A stretch of DNA of 64,000 nucleotides from Lamellibrachia satsuma (Eukaryota > Annelida > Polychaeta > Sabellida > Siboglinidae): contig BSQZ01000001.1 of assembly GCA_033239005.1 (NCBI GenBank), positions 8,192,000 through 8,255,999 on the forward strand. The letters are read 5' to 3'. The number at the start of each line of letters is the position of its first letter. The stretch's first letter is position 1. The position numbers and the translations under genes are program-made. A model generated the notes under the pieces. That model saw only the letters and a program-made list of their open reading frames with translations, did no database searches and was not told where the DNA came from. Of the stretch, positions 13,421 to 28,096 are shown piece by piece.

Positions 13421-14410
13421 TAGAGAAGTAATAATCATTAAAAAAAAGTAATACAAAATAGAAGAGCAACAAAAAATAATAAAAAAAATAATATAGCATA
13501 AATGGTTCAATGCTTGCTTTAAATTGACAATTGACAAAATATTTCACACAACTGCCAAAATGCACACTAACATGATTCCAAATAGTGCTACAGGGAATTT
13601 GGAAAATATTTCACACTAATTAAAAATCAAACGCAGTGAAATGCTAGGTTGAGTATTATAAGGCTGTTCAGAAGGTCCAGTAGATTGACAGTATAAATGG
13701 GTGCCTATAAATGATGTCAAATAACACATTAAACTGTGTCAATTCACTGACTGAATTCACATTCAGAAACTACACAGGTACACAAACTGACCAGCTTAAT
13801 AGTAGAATGATAATACAAATAAATTTATTTAATTCTCATTTGTGTGCTCTTGAAACAAAGTTCAATGGTCAGGTTCATACACTTGGCTGTTCAATTAACT
13901 GTAGCCATTAATACTGTAATCATTCAATGCCACCATAGGCACAGAATCAGGCACAACACCAATCAACCTTTGTAATAAGTCAGGCCATCAGATTTATAGC
14001 AGAACGATTGTAATCTGAGATCATGTCTTAGCTCATTTGCTGTGTATTGTGCCTTGTAGCTTTAGGACCTCTAGCCGCCAGTTATGAACTTATGACAGTC
14101 ATCACAACGGTCACCTGTTTGTGCAGTAATCTTGGCTGCTACTGCTTGATTTAGCTCCAATTTATTACTTTACGATAAGGAAAACAAGCTACTAAAACAA
14201 CCATTCAAACATCCATCAAAATTAATATGAAATTATAAATGTAAGTTGCTGCCATGTGCCATGTACACATCATTTGTATGTGTTTCCATTCACAGATTTA
14301 TGTGTATTCATAGAATCATACACATACACATGCCATATGCGAAATTATCCATTATAATAATGGTCTGTTTCATATTAAATTTCTAAATAATCATAGAATT
14401 TCAGCTTTAC

Positions 14411-14458
<48 letters not shown>

Positions 14459-14929
14459 TGTTGTGTCTTTTCCACAGTGTTTGAAGGCACATGAAGATTT
14501 TAATAGTTACAACTGCATTTATACATTTATGTATCTCATTCTTATTGGCGTAAGAAATACATTTCTGTTGAACATGACCCCATGTGCAAGAGTAGGGTTC
14601 ATTAATTTGAAGACTAGTGGTAATGTCAAAGTGGTAATATCGGTTCACTGTTCCCTTGTGACACGTCTACACTTGCAAGGGAATTCATTCCCTAAATAAA
14701 CACCCCTGTTGCCAAGATGCTGCACACAGTCATTTTAATAGCCCCCTTCGTAGAACACAACAAGAATAACACACTTTTGAAGGAGCGTATACAAACAGCA
14801 CCCGGGGGGACCATTCTTGGCTCTGAGTACGGGTGTCATCAACAACGGCTTTAGGCCCTTTACGGGTATGGGGAGGGGGTAGGGCTACTGGCAATGCATC
14901 CTTGTGTAATTCAGTGACACTTATGTGGT

Positions 14930-15560
<631 letters not shown>

Positions 15561-17089
15561 ACCCAACTATCCTAGGTTCCTCAATACAATACTAGATCGA
15601 ATAAACTCTGATTAATTTATTAAAAATGTCAGTACTTTGACGATAATACACACGGAACAAGCATGGTATAAACCATGTCAAATGTCGGAAGGTCAAGGTA
15701 GTTTGGACGGCAATTGCGCCTTTTAGGGTGAAGAGTTTCAAAATATTGACATGTGCGTGAAGCACGTGGCGAACATGTTGCCATTGTTGACATTACCGGA
15801 TGCGGCGAACTAGCAATCTGAAAGCAACAGGGCATAGGACGTCGTCAAAATGATAAGGGGACGGTGGAATTTCTAAGATTGTTTCTTGTTCTCAAACCGA
15901 GCCCCAACGCTACAGTATTACGCAGATCGTTTATACAAATTTGCATTTGCTGTACATTGGTTGTACACATTTGAAAAAAACATTGGTTTTATATTATCCG
16001 TTTAATTAGTGTAAACCATCATTTACTTCACCTGTGTTAAATTAACTGATATATTTTCAAATCTACTCATTTCATTTTTGAAAGTCGATCATTACTTTGC
16101 ATTCTTTAAAATAAAGTTATCATTGTACTATGAATGGTTGTATTGTTGGCTCTACTTATATACATAGGCGCTAAGCGAAAACAGTTGATCGACAAGTGTC
16201 TCATTGGTTACAAACAGGCATTAACAATAATACATCCATTGCAACAGGTCAAAACTGCCGTTCACATTACGCTGGAAGTTGGCAATGACACACATTTGAG
16301 TTAACGGTCTTTTCAACGGTAGGAATTGTCAACGTAATAATTTCATATATGAATGAAATGAAATGTATGTCAATGCTAAATTTATTTATTAAAATATACT
16401 GTCCATAGCCACCGGTATAATTTTGTTTCGAATCTTGTTCAAACTTAGAATGGACACACATCTCAGTGGTAAATAGAACATCATCAAGTATACTTCAATG
16501 TTATATTCTCAACGATAAAGTAACAACAGCTTTTAACCTGCACACTGTGTTAATCGCGTGCGTGCGGTTTTTTTTTTGGAATAGGTATATAACCTCATAA
16601 GGCCGTATGGCTTGTCGACTGACATGCACAGGGCACGCACGCGCTTTCGTTTATGCAAATATTGTATAATGAATACGTGTTCGGTGCCCTGTGCATTCGG
16701 TACACTTGTCTAACGTAGAAACCACACAAGCCAGTGTACGCCTAATAAAATATTAATGGCAGTATTATTCATAATCAAAAATATCGCTAATCAACAATGC
16801 AGACACAGTGCACCCCAGCGTCATGATTACTAGCTTACTATTATCTTTTTGCTGAAACACGTCTGTAGTCACTTCAAAACTTTTAAACTACAATGTTGGC
16901 ATTGCATCATATAGTATGTGGAAAAATCACAATCATTCTCTTGCACAATGTAGCCTAGCGCGGATTTAGGCGCCGTGGCTATAGCAGTGGCGTCACACGG
17001 TGGGCCGGGAATCAACCAACCATTACGCCACCTGTACTGCCATCTGGCGAATCAGATATATCTGATTCGTTATCATTATTGGTTCCATC

Positions 17090-17612
17090 ATTATGGGGAG
17101 GGGGGAGTGGCTGGAAGTGGGAGGTAAGGGGTTAGCCCAAAAAAATGGTGGGAGGTGGGATGTAGGATTGGTGGGAGGTGGACTTTCACAATTGATGGGA
17201 AATGGGGCATTGGCACCCACAGGAGGTGGGCGTGGGAGGTTAAAAAATTGAGACCCCTAGCTGCCACTCCTCATGATTATTATAGCGAACCTTGGTGTTC
17301 ATGACTAGCTAACACCACGTATTGTATCAGTTGTTATTCAAATAAAGTCGTAGTATTTTTGGTTTGTTTTTGTGGTTTACAACAGGATTGCTACGTTTTG
17401 GCAGCATGTATATATAGGTTTGTGAGGGCGTGTGGCGGGATCTCAACCAATCTCCCACCTTGTTTGGATGCCAACCTCCCATCTCCTACCTGTTTTGGGG
17501 GCCAATTTCCCACCTCCCGCCAATCCCGCCTCCCACCTATTTTTGAGGTCAACCTCCCACCTCTCACTTTCTGACACACACCTTCGCCTGCAGTTTGGGG
17601 AAGATCCCGACT
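17090..17612. repeat. Inverted pair of GGGAGGTGGG-rich blocks
   Basis: A G-rich block at about 17,090-17,255 (repeating GTGGGAGGTGGG) and a C-rich block at about 17,440-17,612 (CCCACCTCCC) resemble each other as reverse complements. They share an irregular pattern that includes GAAATKGG and GAGAYCCC segments at similar spacing. This looks like two inverted copies of one repeat around about 180 bp of ordinary sequence. Confidence 0.65.
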
Positions 17613-18009
17613 CAATTATTACACTGGAATATTAGTCATGAAGTAGTGTACGTGGGACAAACAACGCTCCCTCTATTTGGGTAGATCCAGGTAATATAGT
17701 GCCAACATATCCCGACAGACCGATGCAATGCTATGTCAAATCAATTTGGGGTGTTCGATTTGATGTTGCACCCCGCGTAAATTATACCAATTTGATTTGG
17801 TTGCCATATTATCACAACAGAATGAACAGCATAAATAGGGCCTACATTGTGATTGTTGTATAAATTAATCGTTTTAATAATTCACAAGTATTTGTGGTTA
17901 CGGAAACACTATTTATTTACAACTTTGTCACATTGTTTAAGCACATACATTGACTATTAAGTATCATAATGATTCGATGAAACCCGCCCTCCACTCATAA
18001 TTCACTCGC

Positions 18010-18310
18010 CGCCTGTGACCTGCCAGCCGTCCGAGACTTGCCCACCACACGACACCCGCTCGTCGCCTGAGACTTGCCCACCGCCCGAGACCCCCCCCCC
18101 CCCGCCGCCGTCCATTGCTCGTGACAGTCAGCCGCCCAAAACATGCCCACCGCCTGAGACCTGCCTACCGCATAAGACCCGCTCGCCGCCCGAGATATGG
18201 CTGACCTACCCATCGGCTCGGGCCCCGATCGAGACCCACCACCCGCCACCCCCCGCCCGTGAACAGTCAGCCGCCCGTGACAACCAACCGTCCAAGACTT
18301 TCCCACTGCG
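18010..18310. repeat. Degenerate C-rich tandem repeat
   Basis: Imperfect units of about 20 to 25 bases built on CCGCCCGAGACCTGCCCA. A run of C near 18,092-18,105 marks the centre. The region is much more GC-rich than its surroundings. Confidence 0.7.
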
Positions 18311-18665
18311 CGATATTTAGGTTCTATAAAAGGGTCTATAGATGGTGTTGGGCATAATAGGCTTTCATTCAACCACAAATTAGTTTTGCATTCAACTACA
18401 AATATTATACAGTTACGCAATGATACCCATCCCCCGGACAGGTTAACTTGGTAGTTCATAAGTAGGGTAACCTGATCAAGCAGCGCACCCCCTCCCTAAC
18501 GAAAACTGTCAAATTGTACACTATTAAACTACTTTAGCGTGTCTTTAATTTGTTCACATTATGGACAGATATGTGTGTTACCCGTTGGAAAACTATTTGC
18601 TGTAAATAAACAACCTAGCTGAGTTGCATTTGAAAAATAGTAAGAGTACCCAAAAAAGCCGTCTT

Positions 18666-18815
18666 GCCCCATCCCTGGGGCAAGACGTTCCTCTGCCTAG
18701 GGCAACACGGTCCATAACCCCCTCCCCAGAGTGGTTTTTGCCCCACCCCTGGGGCAAGACGTTCCTCTGCCTAGGGCAACACGTTCCATAACCCCCTCCC
18801 CAGAGTGGTTTTTGC
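18666..18815. repeat. 74-bp direct duplication
   Basis: Two copies beginning GCCCCAYCCCTGGGGCAAGA and ending in CCCCAGAGTGGTTTTTGC. The core CCCTGGGGCAAGACG is a near palindrome. A further related fragment (CTTGCCCCACATGC) is found near 19,660-19,695, beyond the microsatellite. Confidence 0.85.
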
Positions 18816-18851
18816 TTATATGAACGAACTATTGTCTGAAAAAATATATAT

Positions 18852-19590
<739 letters not shown>

Positions 19591-21479
19591 ATAATTGATC
19601 ATTTGTAATACATTTGATACATTGTGACCATGTGCGTGTGGGATAAGACACGTGGACCGTCTTGCCCCACATGCACTAGGACTGTTTTGCCCCACAGACA
19701 CAACGTGTGTGTTAACACGATGTACGCAAAATACAACATTGCCCATGTTGTATATATATATATATATGTTGTTTGACCCGACAATCGGTTAATAATATTA
19801 TCATGTCACCAATTAAGTCAATGATTAACACCATTATATTGTGAGTTTCACCATTTTACTATTGGCAAACTATTAGATCAGTGCATATAATAGCGCATAT
19901 AAAAGGTTAAAAACACACTGATTTAATTACGCCTGTCTCGTATTGCTGAGCTTATTTTGTATGGAAGAAAGTGTATGTATGGTAGATATACAAGAAGTTT
20001 AGATCGATACTCTAGGAGGTGATCGGTTTCATGGCTAAGTCAGAAAGTATACAGCCGCAAATGATCATGTTACCAAACAACCAAGTCATTGGTTCAGTGT
20101 GATGTGCCAGAGGGCGATATATATACACAGACAGACGCACACACCGCAGCATATCACCACTGCAACATCGTGATTAGAAATTCACACGGACGGCTGGGCG
20201 ATATGTTATAAACGATTGGTTGGTTAGGCGACGCCAATTGTGGTTTACCACCTCTTACGTCATTACAACTGTGCACTCGAGTAGCGTAACATGGTTTACA
20301 TGGAACAAAAGAACACGCATAGTGTTGCGAACAATTGTACGTAACAACTATATACGTACAATTCGGTTGTTCGTAGAAAAGGTAATAGTGGTGTGAATTT
20401 CGATGAACCGCTGAAAGATTGACGCCCGAGATGCAAAGCGTCGAGCAGCTTGATCATAGTAAAGGTGTAGGTGAGACTTTCATACGTTCGGTCATACCCA
20501 CTTCCACTTATAGATCTGCCAAACGAATCGTAAAATGCATTGTCGTGTTGTCATATGACATACATATGGTTGCACGAAGTTTGTCATGTTGCCAATGTCA
20601 AGGGGCAGCGACTATTCTTGGACCGTTTCTAATCTGATGATAACTTGCATACTACGTAACTATAGTGTAAATCGAATCGAATCGCGTCTATATCGATTTA
20701 TGATCAGTGCATGCACCAACTGCCCATGCATTCTGGTTCCCAACGTGTGCGTGCGTGCGCGCGTGCGCACGTGCCTGTGTGTGTATGCACATGAGTGTAT
20801 ACACACATTCGCATTTCGCCAAAAAATGCGAATTCAGACTTCAATTATATGTGACTTAATGTTGCGAAATGTTTTATTATGCGCGCACGTCCAAGCATCA
20901 TGTTGTTGCTAATGGATTTTCAGTTGTTTTTTTAATACATTTTCAGTTGTGCACACCCTTAAATGCAAACGCATTTATGTTACTGCTTCAAGTACCTCAT
21001 GACCTTGATCTATTCGTCTATGGTACGACACTCGCATGCCAAGCAGCTGTAGATCTATGCACGATAGGCAAAGATGATCTACTGTTTTAGTCCCCGCTTG
21101 AATTTGTCCCGTGAGTTTTGCTTGTTGTAAAATGTTGCAATGACGACACAGAAATGAGATGGCATGTTTTTATTTGGCTACAACTGCTAAATTCATACAC
21201 AACCATTCCATAGGCACTAGATATGCCTGCATGGATACGTGTACAATATCTCCCCTGGCCCTGATGTAGATCGACCTACAATATGTTGCAATGTGTTCAT
21301 TATCTAGTGTCTATGCAACATGTTACGTGCATACGGATGCTACCGTAATCATATGTCAAACTGCACATACCGCCAATATAGCACATGCATTGACAGTGTA
21401 GTTTGCAGACAGTAAAACTGGGCCTACGTGTGCCGTTCTGCTAACGTAGGAGTACGGCCAAACATGACCGAGCTTCTTG

Positions 21480-22450
21480 ATCAATATTCACTCGTACCGA
21501 ACGCTGATTGGTTGGCGCTCCAGACTCGAGCTGTTTGCCACTGGGCTTTGTCCGCTACGTGTGCCTGGGCAAAGGTTCACAAAACATAGATAAAACCTGC
21601 AACCCAGTACGCAGTCCAAATGTTCTGCAATGCATGCGTGCAGGTAAGGATATCGTGAAATGTATGCACTATCAATATATTTGGGTGCATTATTCAGTAA
21701 CGTGTTATTTAGTCAGCAGTTTATGTAAGTATATTTATTATGACGACGTAAATTCACCTCATTGAATACGCCTTGCACGTGATAGCTAACGGAGCATTTG
21801 ACCAATCAACGACGTCATATCGCTGTTTAGAGGCCATGTGACTATCGTACAACCAATCAGCAACAAGATATGTGAGGGCATATGCTCATTCACCTTTTTT
21901 AGTGACCAGACTACTGGACGAGACAGTTTGCTCCGAAAAACGAATCAAAGCAGCAAATGACTATCATAGAGGTATGTTTGACCAGCAAAGCTTGTCAGAT
22001 ACACGCATGTCTCATTTGTTTTGCCACCAGTTCGCCGAATTTTGGAAATTATGGGCGCTTTCTCACCGTGCCGGTCGCATTGTTGTACGTTGACGATTCC
22101 ACTTGGATTCCGCCCGGTCACTCCATTTCAGCACCGATTCTTTTTGACACATTAAGAAGAAATGGACGTGGCGACAAACAGACGCATCAATGAAAGTTCG
22201 TAGTTTGAATGTAATCCTTTGCTACTGCACAGGCAGTTTTGCACAAGAGACGTTGTCCAACATTGCACGGTAGTATGGACGATGGAGCGAGAAGCGGCCA
22301 ATGGAAACGGCTCGCAGTCGTAGCGTAGGCGATTGAGCGTGTTGAGTAGACGTAGTCACAAACGTAAACTCCCTAATATTAGTCTTACTTTCGCTTGTTC
22401 CAGCTGATAAATTACCGACATAGAAGCCACATCAGCACTGGTTGTGAGCC
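21480..22450 (+). promoter_or_regulatory. Candidate CIC-L promoter region
   Basis: This stretch has raised CpG content and four CCAAT-type boxes (ATTGG at 21,507; CCAAT at 21,802, 21,853 and 22,298), plus GACGTCAT near 21,811, a CRE-like core. It lies 2 to 3 kb upstream of the CIC-L coding exon, whose leader begins at a splice acceptor, so a non-coding first exon must lie upstream. No transcription start or donor can be fixed by eye. Confidence 0.4.
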
Positions 22451-22862
22451 GTCCGCTTGTCAAACGGATGTTGTGTTGAAATTATTCGAGAATGCGGAAT
22501 TTTAAGGCAAACTGAACTAGAAGCCATATGGATCCAACGTCAACGATTAGGTCAGAGCTTGACCGAGGCCGCGGCATTCACCACTTCATATACGAGTGAT
22601 TTTCAAGGCAAATATGTTCGGGTCGAAGTGAAAGTCACGCAGAAGCCTTTCTGGGTATATGTTTGGAGCAAGAAAATATGTCAAATAAACTTATTGGAGG
22701 TATGGAATGAAGAAAAGGTGAAAAAAGAAAAACTAGTACTGATTTTGCATAGCACAGGCATATATGCCTATATAGCTGCCCAATTGTTCGTTTAAGTTTT
22801 ACGTGACCAGTAGTATGAATTTAAAAATGATTCTGCATATTTTGTTCAAAAGTACAGCAAAC

Positions 22863-23311
22863 TAGGGCTGGAATGATACACTGATGCACCGGTGTATCGC
22901 AATACACACGGTACAGTACACTATACACAATATCCGTATCATGGTACACTACGATATGCGATAGCATTAGGCATACATTATTCGCGTCAACATTGTGAAG
23001 CAATAAACGTTCATTGCGAACCACACCTGCCTGTGTATCGATAAAACAGTGAAATATAACATGTACGTTTCCCACATGTATATCTAACTATAATCTATGT
23101 AAAATCTTTACGCTATTATTTTTTTCAATGCACGCATGCAATTTGGACCTCATGCAAGTGACGTCTGCTGCCTTGTCCATGTGATAAATAAATGTGTGTT
23201 TTACTGTTGTATCATTCTAGTCAGTGTAGTCTGTATCGTGATATGTATCGTATCGTGACCTCTGTATCGCGACACATTTCATAATGTGAAGTAGTTATCG
23301 TTCCGGCCCTA
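22863..23311. mobile_element. hAT-type MITE, 449 bp
   Basis: The ends are inverted: TAGGGCTGGAATGATA on the left and the reverse complement of TAGGGCCGGAACGATA on the right. They are flanked by 8-bp direct repeats, CAGCAAAC at 22,855-22,862 and CAACAAAC at 23,312-23,319 (7 of 8 identical). Eight-bp duplications and TAGGG-type ends are typical of hAT elements. The inside is rich in GTATCG motifs and has no transposase, so it is non-autonomous. Confidence 0.85.
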
Positions 23312-24456
23312 CAACAAACCCTTTTTGTGCAGCTTTAATGACATCACACCCCGCATTAATCCAATCCACACTGTGAGGCTTGTGATTGGCCGAAATGGAT
23401 GGTATAATGTATAATTCCATATGCTAGGTTAACTGGGATTTGATAACAAGTGAAACATGCTATGCTTGTATAGTTGCATGTCTTTTTTTAATATTTAAAG
23501 ATACTGACAGTGTTGACAAAATATTGTGAATTGTTGATAGTGTACATGCAAAAACTGTACTATCAATGGATATTTTACTTAATAAATCAGATGTCCATCT
23601 GTTAAAATCACTACAGATCGTCGCATTTGCAAGGATGTGAACCTTGACCTCTAGGCATTGATTTTCATGGGAAATTGGTGGAAGTCCTCATGTTTGGGAA
23701 TCTGCTGACAAATTCAAGATGACAGCGTATGCGCAAGTTGACGGATTGTTTAATTTGGCCAGTTTAGCGCTGGATTTATGTCTTCTAAAGTAGTCAGTCA
23801 CACAGACTCCTGCCAAGATCTGTACATGAAGTCTGGAGGGAGAAACAAAGAGTCGCAGACTCCCAGGAAAATCAAAGCCAGACCTCTAAAATAAGCCCGC
23901 TCAAAGGGCATTTTTATGTACAGTATTAAAATTAACTCCATTGCGGATCTGCATTTTCACTCATACCCAGTTGCCGTACATGTTTCTAGCAGTTTTATTT
24001 TGTACTGCAAAGAGTTGATTTCCTTTATTGGCTACCAGATTCGTTAAAACTAAAATAATAAATTATATGACATGAATTTATGTTTGGGGTCCTCTGAAGC
24101 AGTTGTACAGTAATGCACTTTTGAAAACACTTTTATTGTTTTTCATGGTATATATTTACAGTATTGAAAACATCTCACATATTCTATAGTCCACAAATAC
24201 AGAAAAATTATTTTAATGCAATATTATAAAAGTTATATTATCAAATTGATGTCTACACTGGTATTTGAGAAGTGTGATTTTACATCTGCGAAAAATATCA
24301 GTACAGTTTGAATGTGTTGCACAGTTTATAATAATTAAGAACACATGTAATTTCATATGTATCGTTGAACTGTTTTCAGTGTAGGTTTTGTGTTTGTACC
24401 GTGACAGCACGGTTTACGAAGCTTGCTAGTGGATCTGCTTTATTTGTTTTTTCTAG

Positions 24457-26897
24457 ACAAAACAAGACGATACACTGAACAGCCCCCAGATGTAGAAGCA
24501 TGAAGAAGAAGAGCCGAGGACGGAAGGATCCAAAGCAGCCCTCTAGAGATGACGGAAGTACGTCATCTGGAGAGAGCAGCAAGAGTGATACCAGCACTTC
24601 TAAAAGAATGACTGAAGACATGTCTCAGCCCCAGCAACTCACGGACACTCATTCTGCCGAGCAGAGTAAGCGAACACGAAGTGATCCTGCATGCCCACCT
24701 GATGTAACACAATCAGGCCGGCCTGCAGCTGCCGCTAGTGGTATTGTTGGACTGCATGCGACTGGTGGCACTATCGTTGGTGCGGTACCGCCTGCCCTTG
24801 GGTTGCAGGTGCCACAAGAAACCCACAGCAAGTTTGGCGGTCATGATATAGCCACAATTGTACAACAGAAAGCCATAGCGAAGCCACCAAAAAAACGCAA
24901 GGCTAGTGAAATAGAACTCCAGCAGGTGACACCACCAGCAGTCGAGATGGTGGTACCGGCGCCAGTTGGCATGAGACGTCCGCTGATTGACCTGAAGGAA
25001 TGGAAAGGTCACCGTGTTTTGGCGGCGCGACGAACCAGTCATTACTTCCCCGGAGTCATCAAAACAGTGAAACAGGACCGTCACGTTGGGGTGCTCTTTG
25101 ACGGCGACGATGATGTCACATACTTCATAGACATTCTCAGCATGAGGCAGCATGACATCATTAGTGACTACAGTCCACCGGCAGTCTCTGTCCTCGTTGG
25201 CATGCAAGTGTGTGTGCGCGTGAATGCCGAGGAGAACAAGTTCCATGTAGGACGGGTTGTCGAGAAGCGAACACAGCCACCTGTGCTGTATCACGTTGTA
25301 TTGGATCACCAGGGGGCAGCGAATGCACCACCCTTGTGGGTGTCACGGGCAAATCTACGTCTGTTGCAGCCTCCATGGCACGAGGACCTGGATGAGGCCG
25401 AGATCATGAGCATCACATCGCAGGCTAATGTCACCCCCTCCCAGCAGGTGACGCCACTGAAGCCAGCCAGCGAGGAACACGAGACTCGAATCAGTGACAG
25501 TGGCGGGGGTACCAGTGGTACCAGCACGATGACGATAGATTCGTCTGGGTTGAGCACACCACGTTCTGGAAGCACGACCCCAGGGTCAAGGTCGACACAG
25601 CCTGGTTCAAAGGACTCGTCGTTGTCATCAAAGGACAACAAGGAGAGCCCGGTGATCCCCCCTCAAGTGATGAGTCGGGCGGAGGTTGTACGCAGTCAGA
25701 GCGTGCAGTCGGTCGAGAGCGTGACATCGAGTGCGTCCCGGTCGCCCAACCCGACACAGAAGTACAAGAAGGGAGACGTTGTGTCGACACCAAAAGGTAT
25801 CCGCAAGAAGTTCAACGGCAAGCAATGGCGCCGCCTATGTTCGAAGGAGGGCTGCACGAAGGAGTCGCAGCGACGGGGCTACTGCTCCCGTCACCTCTCC
25901 CTCAAGGGAAAGAGCCTTCGTCAGGCACTCACATTCCCTGGCCGGCGCAAGGGAGAAATGAAGGAAGGGCACATTGAGTGGGAGCTGGAGGCAGGGAGGG
26001 AGGCAGAACTAGCACTGATGGAATGTGATCATAGACTTCATACTCACACACGATTTGATGAGACAGAAGCAGCCAACATGTTAGTGTCATTAAGTGGGTC
26101 ACGTTCCGGGACCCCCGTGTTCTCTCCGACGACCTCCCACGTTGCGCATGTTGCGCCTTCTCCCACGGTGCACGGGTACCGCCCTGCATCAGCAACATTC
26201 ACACCTATATCACCGCACCCCATCCAGCCACATCATTCGATGATGACATCACCAACCCGCCGGTGGGGAACTAGCACCCCTAAAGCCGGCCAGACAGACA
26301 TGTCCCCTGTGACCCCGCGATATGCTGCTGGCGCGATCGCCCCGTCGTTCCAAACACACCTGAACTTCTCCACGCCTACTGAACTCACCCAGTACCCAGC
26401 CATGTCAAAGGCTGATTCTGGTATTGACATCCGTACACCATCTAGTAGCAGTTCTGATGCGATCATGTCGCCGCGTAAGTTCGGGTCGTTAGATGTGGTG
26501 GCGGCTGCACATGCCGCTAGTAGTCTGTCGTACATGAAAGCGCACAGTGCCATCTCCCACAGCATGGGCGCAGACACGAGCGAAGTGGGGCACAGCATTC
26601 TGCAGCACTCATTGCGTGGCGCTGCGCCAGCACGCTCTCCAGGCGAAGGTCACCAGGTCAAGGATGAACAACAATGGGCTAGCGATGCTCGTGGTTATGC
26701 TGACAAGTCAAAGGGCGCAACCTCGAGGGAGACTTCCTCAGGGGTACCGGAGATCAGCTTGGGTGAATCAGCTATGATGCCTTCCCAGCATCCTTCACCC
26801 GCAGCCCTCCTGCCCGTCATGCCGGTTGGGGAGAACGTAACTATGGAAACAGCTCCAGCATCGGATTCTCCAGCTGCGCCCCCTGGTGAGCCTCCTG
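24457..26897 (+). CDS. CIC: Capicua CIC-L-specific first coding exon (CDS 24,500-26,897)
   Basis: Capicua is a nuclear HMG-box repressor that ERK signalling relieves. This exon encodes the 799-codon N-terminal part found only in the long isoform. A TTTTTTCTAG acceptor ends at 24,456; ATG 24,500 has an in-frame TGA at 24,476, which fixes the start. Features: basic Ser-rich start; NLS-like PPKKRK near residue 129; the DUF4819 region at about 159-295 (WKGHRVLAARRTSHYFPGVI, then GVLFDGDDD); a conserved basic Cys/His block at about 430-470 (GIRKKFNGKQWRRLC, then GYCSRHLS) that may bind zinc (inference); EAANMLVSL...SRSGTP at about 520; a DSGID motif; HPSPAALLPV near the end. All match human CIC-L in order. 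Two possible donors (after 26,885 and 26,897) share phase 1. Confidence 0.96.
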
Positions 26898-27278
26898 GTG
26901 AGTCAGCAGTGCTTTTGTTATTTTAATATATGCACTTATGCAAAAGTCTTATTGTAATTGTCTTTACCCACAGAATTGGCAGCAAAAAACTTTGAAATGT
27001 TCGTATTGATGCTGCCATTTCCTCCTCAATGCATCAATCTTTCATTAAATTTTTTCAAAGATTGGTGCCTGCTGTGCTTTGCAATTATAATATCTTGAGT
27101 CAGCCCCAATTCACAAGGGTTCCCCATCGTCATGACAGTTGTTTTTCTGTGGTAATTTTTAGTGGAAAATTTTGGTGGATGCTGCGTCGCCAAAACATTA
27201 GCCAGTCATAGCAAGTAATCATTGTTTTCGGTGTGGCTTGTCACAACACATGGTCTTGTTTTGTGTACGTTTCGAGCC

Positions 27279-27395
27279 ACCAGACTTGTTGGCAAGTCAC
27301 AAACCTCCAAGTCAAGTGTCGAGTCATTGCTCTGAATATCAAGTCAAAATGAGTGAGTCAAGTCAACCTCGATGACTCGAGTCAACAAGTCTGGT
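27279..27395. mobile_element. Small foldback element with 13-bp perfect inverted ends
   Basis: ACCAGACTTGTTG at 27,279-27,291 and CAACAAGTCTGGT at 27,383-27,395 are exact reverse complements. The 117-bp unit is filled with GAGTCA/AAGTCA and TGACTC-like motifs on both strands. No clear target duplication was found. Confidence 0.7.
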
Positions 27396-27683
27396 AATTT
27401 CTATTTTGACGGTATGTGTATTTTGAAAGTGCAAGTCTCCCAATTTGATGGGAGATCTTCCGAATTTAGAGCAAAATTATTAAAATATCCTGAATTAAAA
27501 TAAAATGTCATTTTTTCTGTAAAACTAGGGGGGATGTTCATTCTGCCAACACCAACTGGAGCCCTCTTTCCATTGCAACAGATTTTTCAATTACCCTGAC
27601 CTTTTTTTGATATTCCGGAAGTTGGTAAATTGCCATTTTGTTCTAGCGTCTCGTTTTCTGGTGATTCATCTGCCAGCTGTTTC

Positions 27684-27995
27684 AGTGTTGCTGGCAACGA
27701 TTTCAACATCACAGCATTCCTTCCCAGTGTTGTTGTTGCTGGCAACAGTTTCAACGTCACAGCATTCCTTCCCAGTGTAGTTGTTGCTGGCAACAGTTTC
27801 AACATCACAGCATTCCTTCCCAGTGTAGTTGTTGCTGGCAACAGTTTCAACATCACAGCATTCCTTCCCAGTGTAGTTGTTGCTGGCAACAGTTTCAACA
27901 TCACAGCATTCCTTCCCAGTGTAGTTGTTGCTGGCAACAGTTTCGATATCACAACATTTCTCCTCAGTTTAGTTGTTGCTGGCAACAGTTTTGAC
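27684..27995. repeat. 48-bp minisatellite, about 6.5 copies
   Basis: Units read GCATTCCTTCCCAGTGTAGT then TGTTGCTGGCAACAGTTTCA then ACATCACA. GTTGCTGGCAAC inside each unit is a short palindrome. The period is a multiple of three, so frames on both strands are open (16-residue repeats). It lies in CIC intron 1. Confidence 0.93.
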
Positions 27996-28011
27996 ACATT
28001 CGTGACTGTTC

Positions 28012-28096
28012 ATTGGTAATGAATACACTTATTGGCTTAGGGACCTTTCACAATTGGTAATGAATACACTTATTGGCTTAGGGACCTTTCACAATT
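28012..28096. repeat. 41-bp exact tandem duplication
   Basis: Two adjacent identical 41-bp copies, beginning ATTGGTAATGAATACACTTA at 28,012 and again at 28,053. It sits directly beside the 48-bp minisatellite and looks recent because the copies do not differ. Confidence 0.93.
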
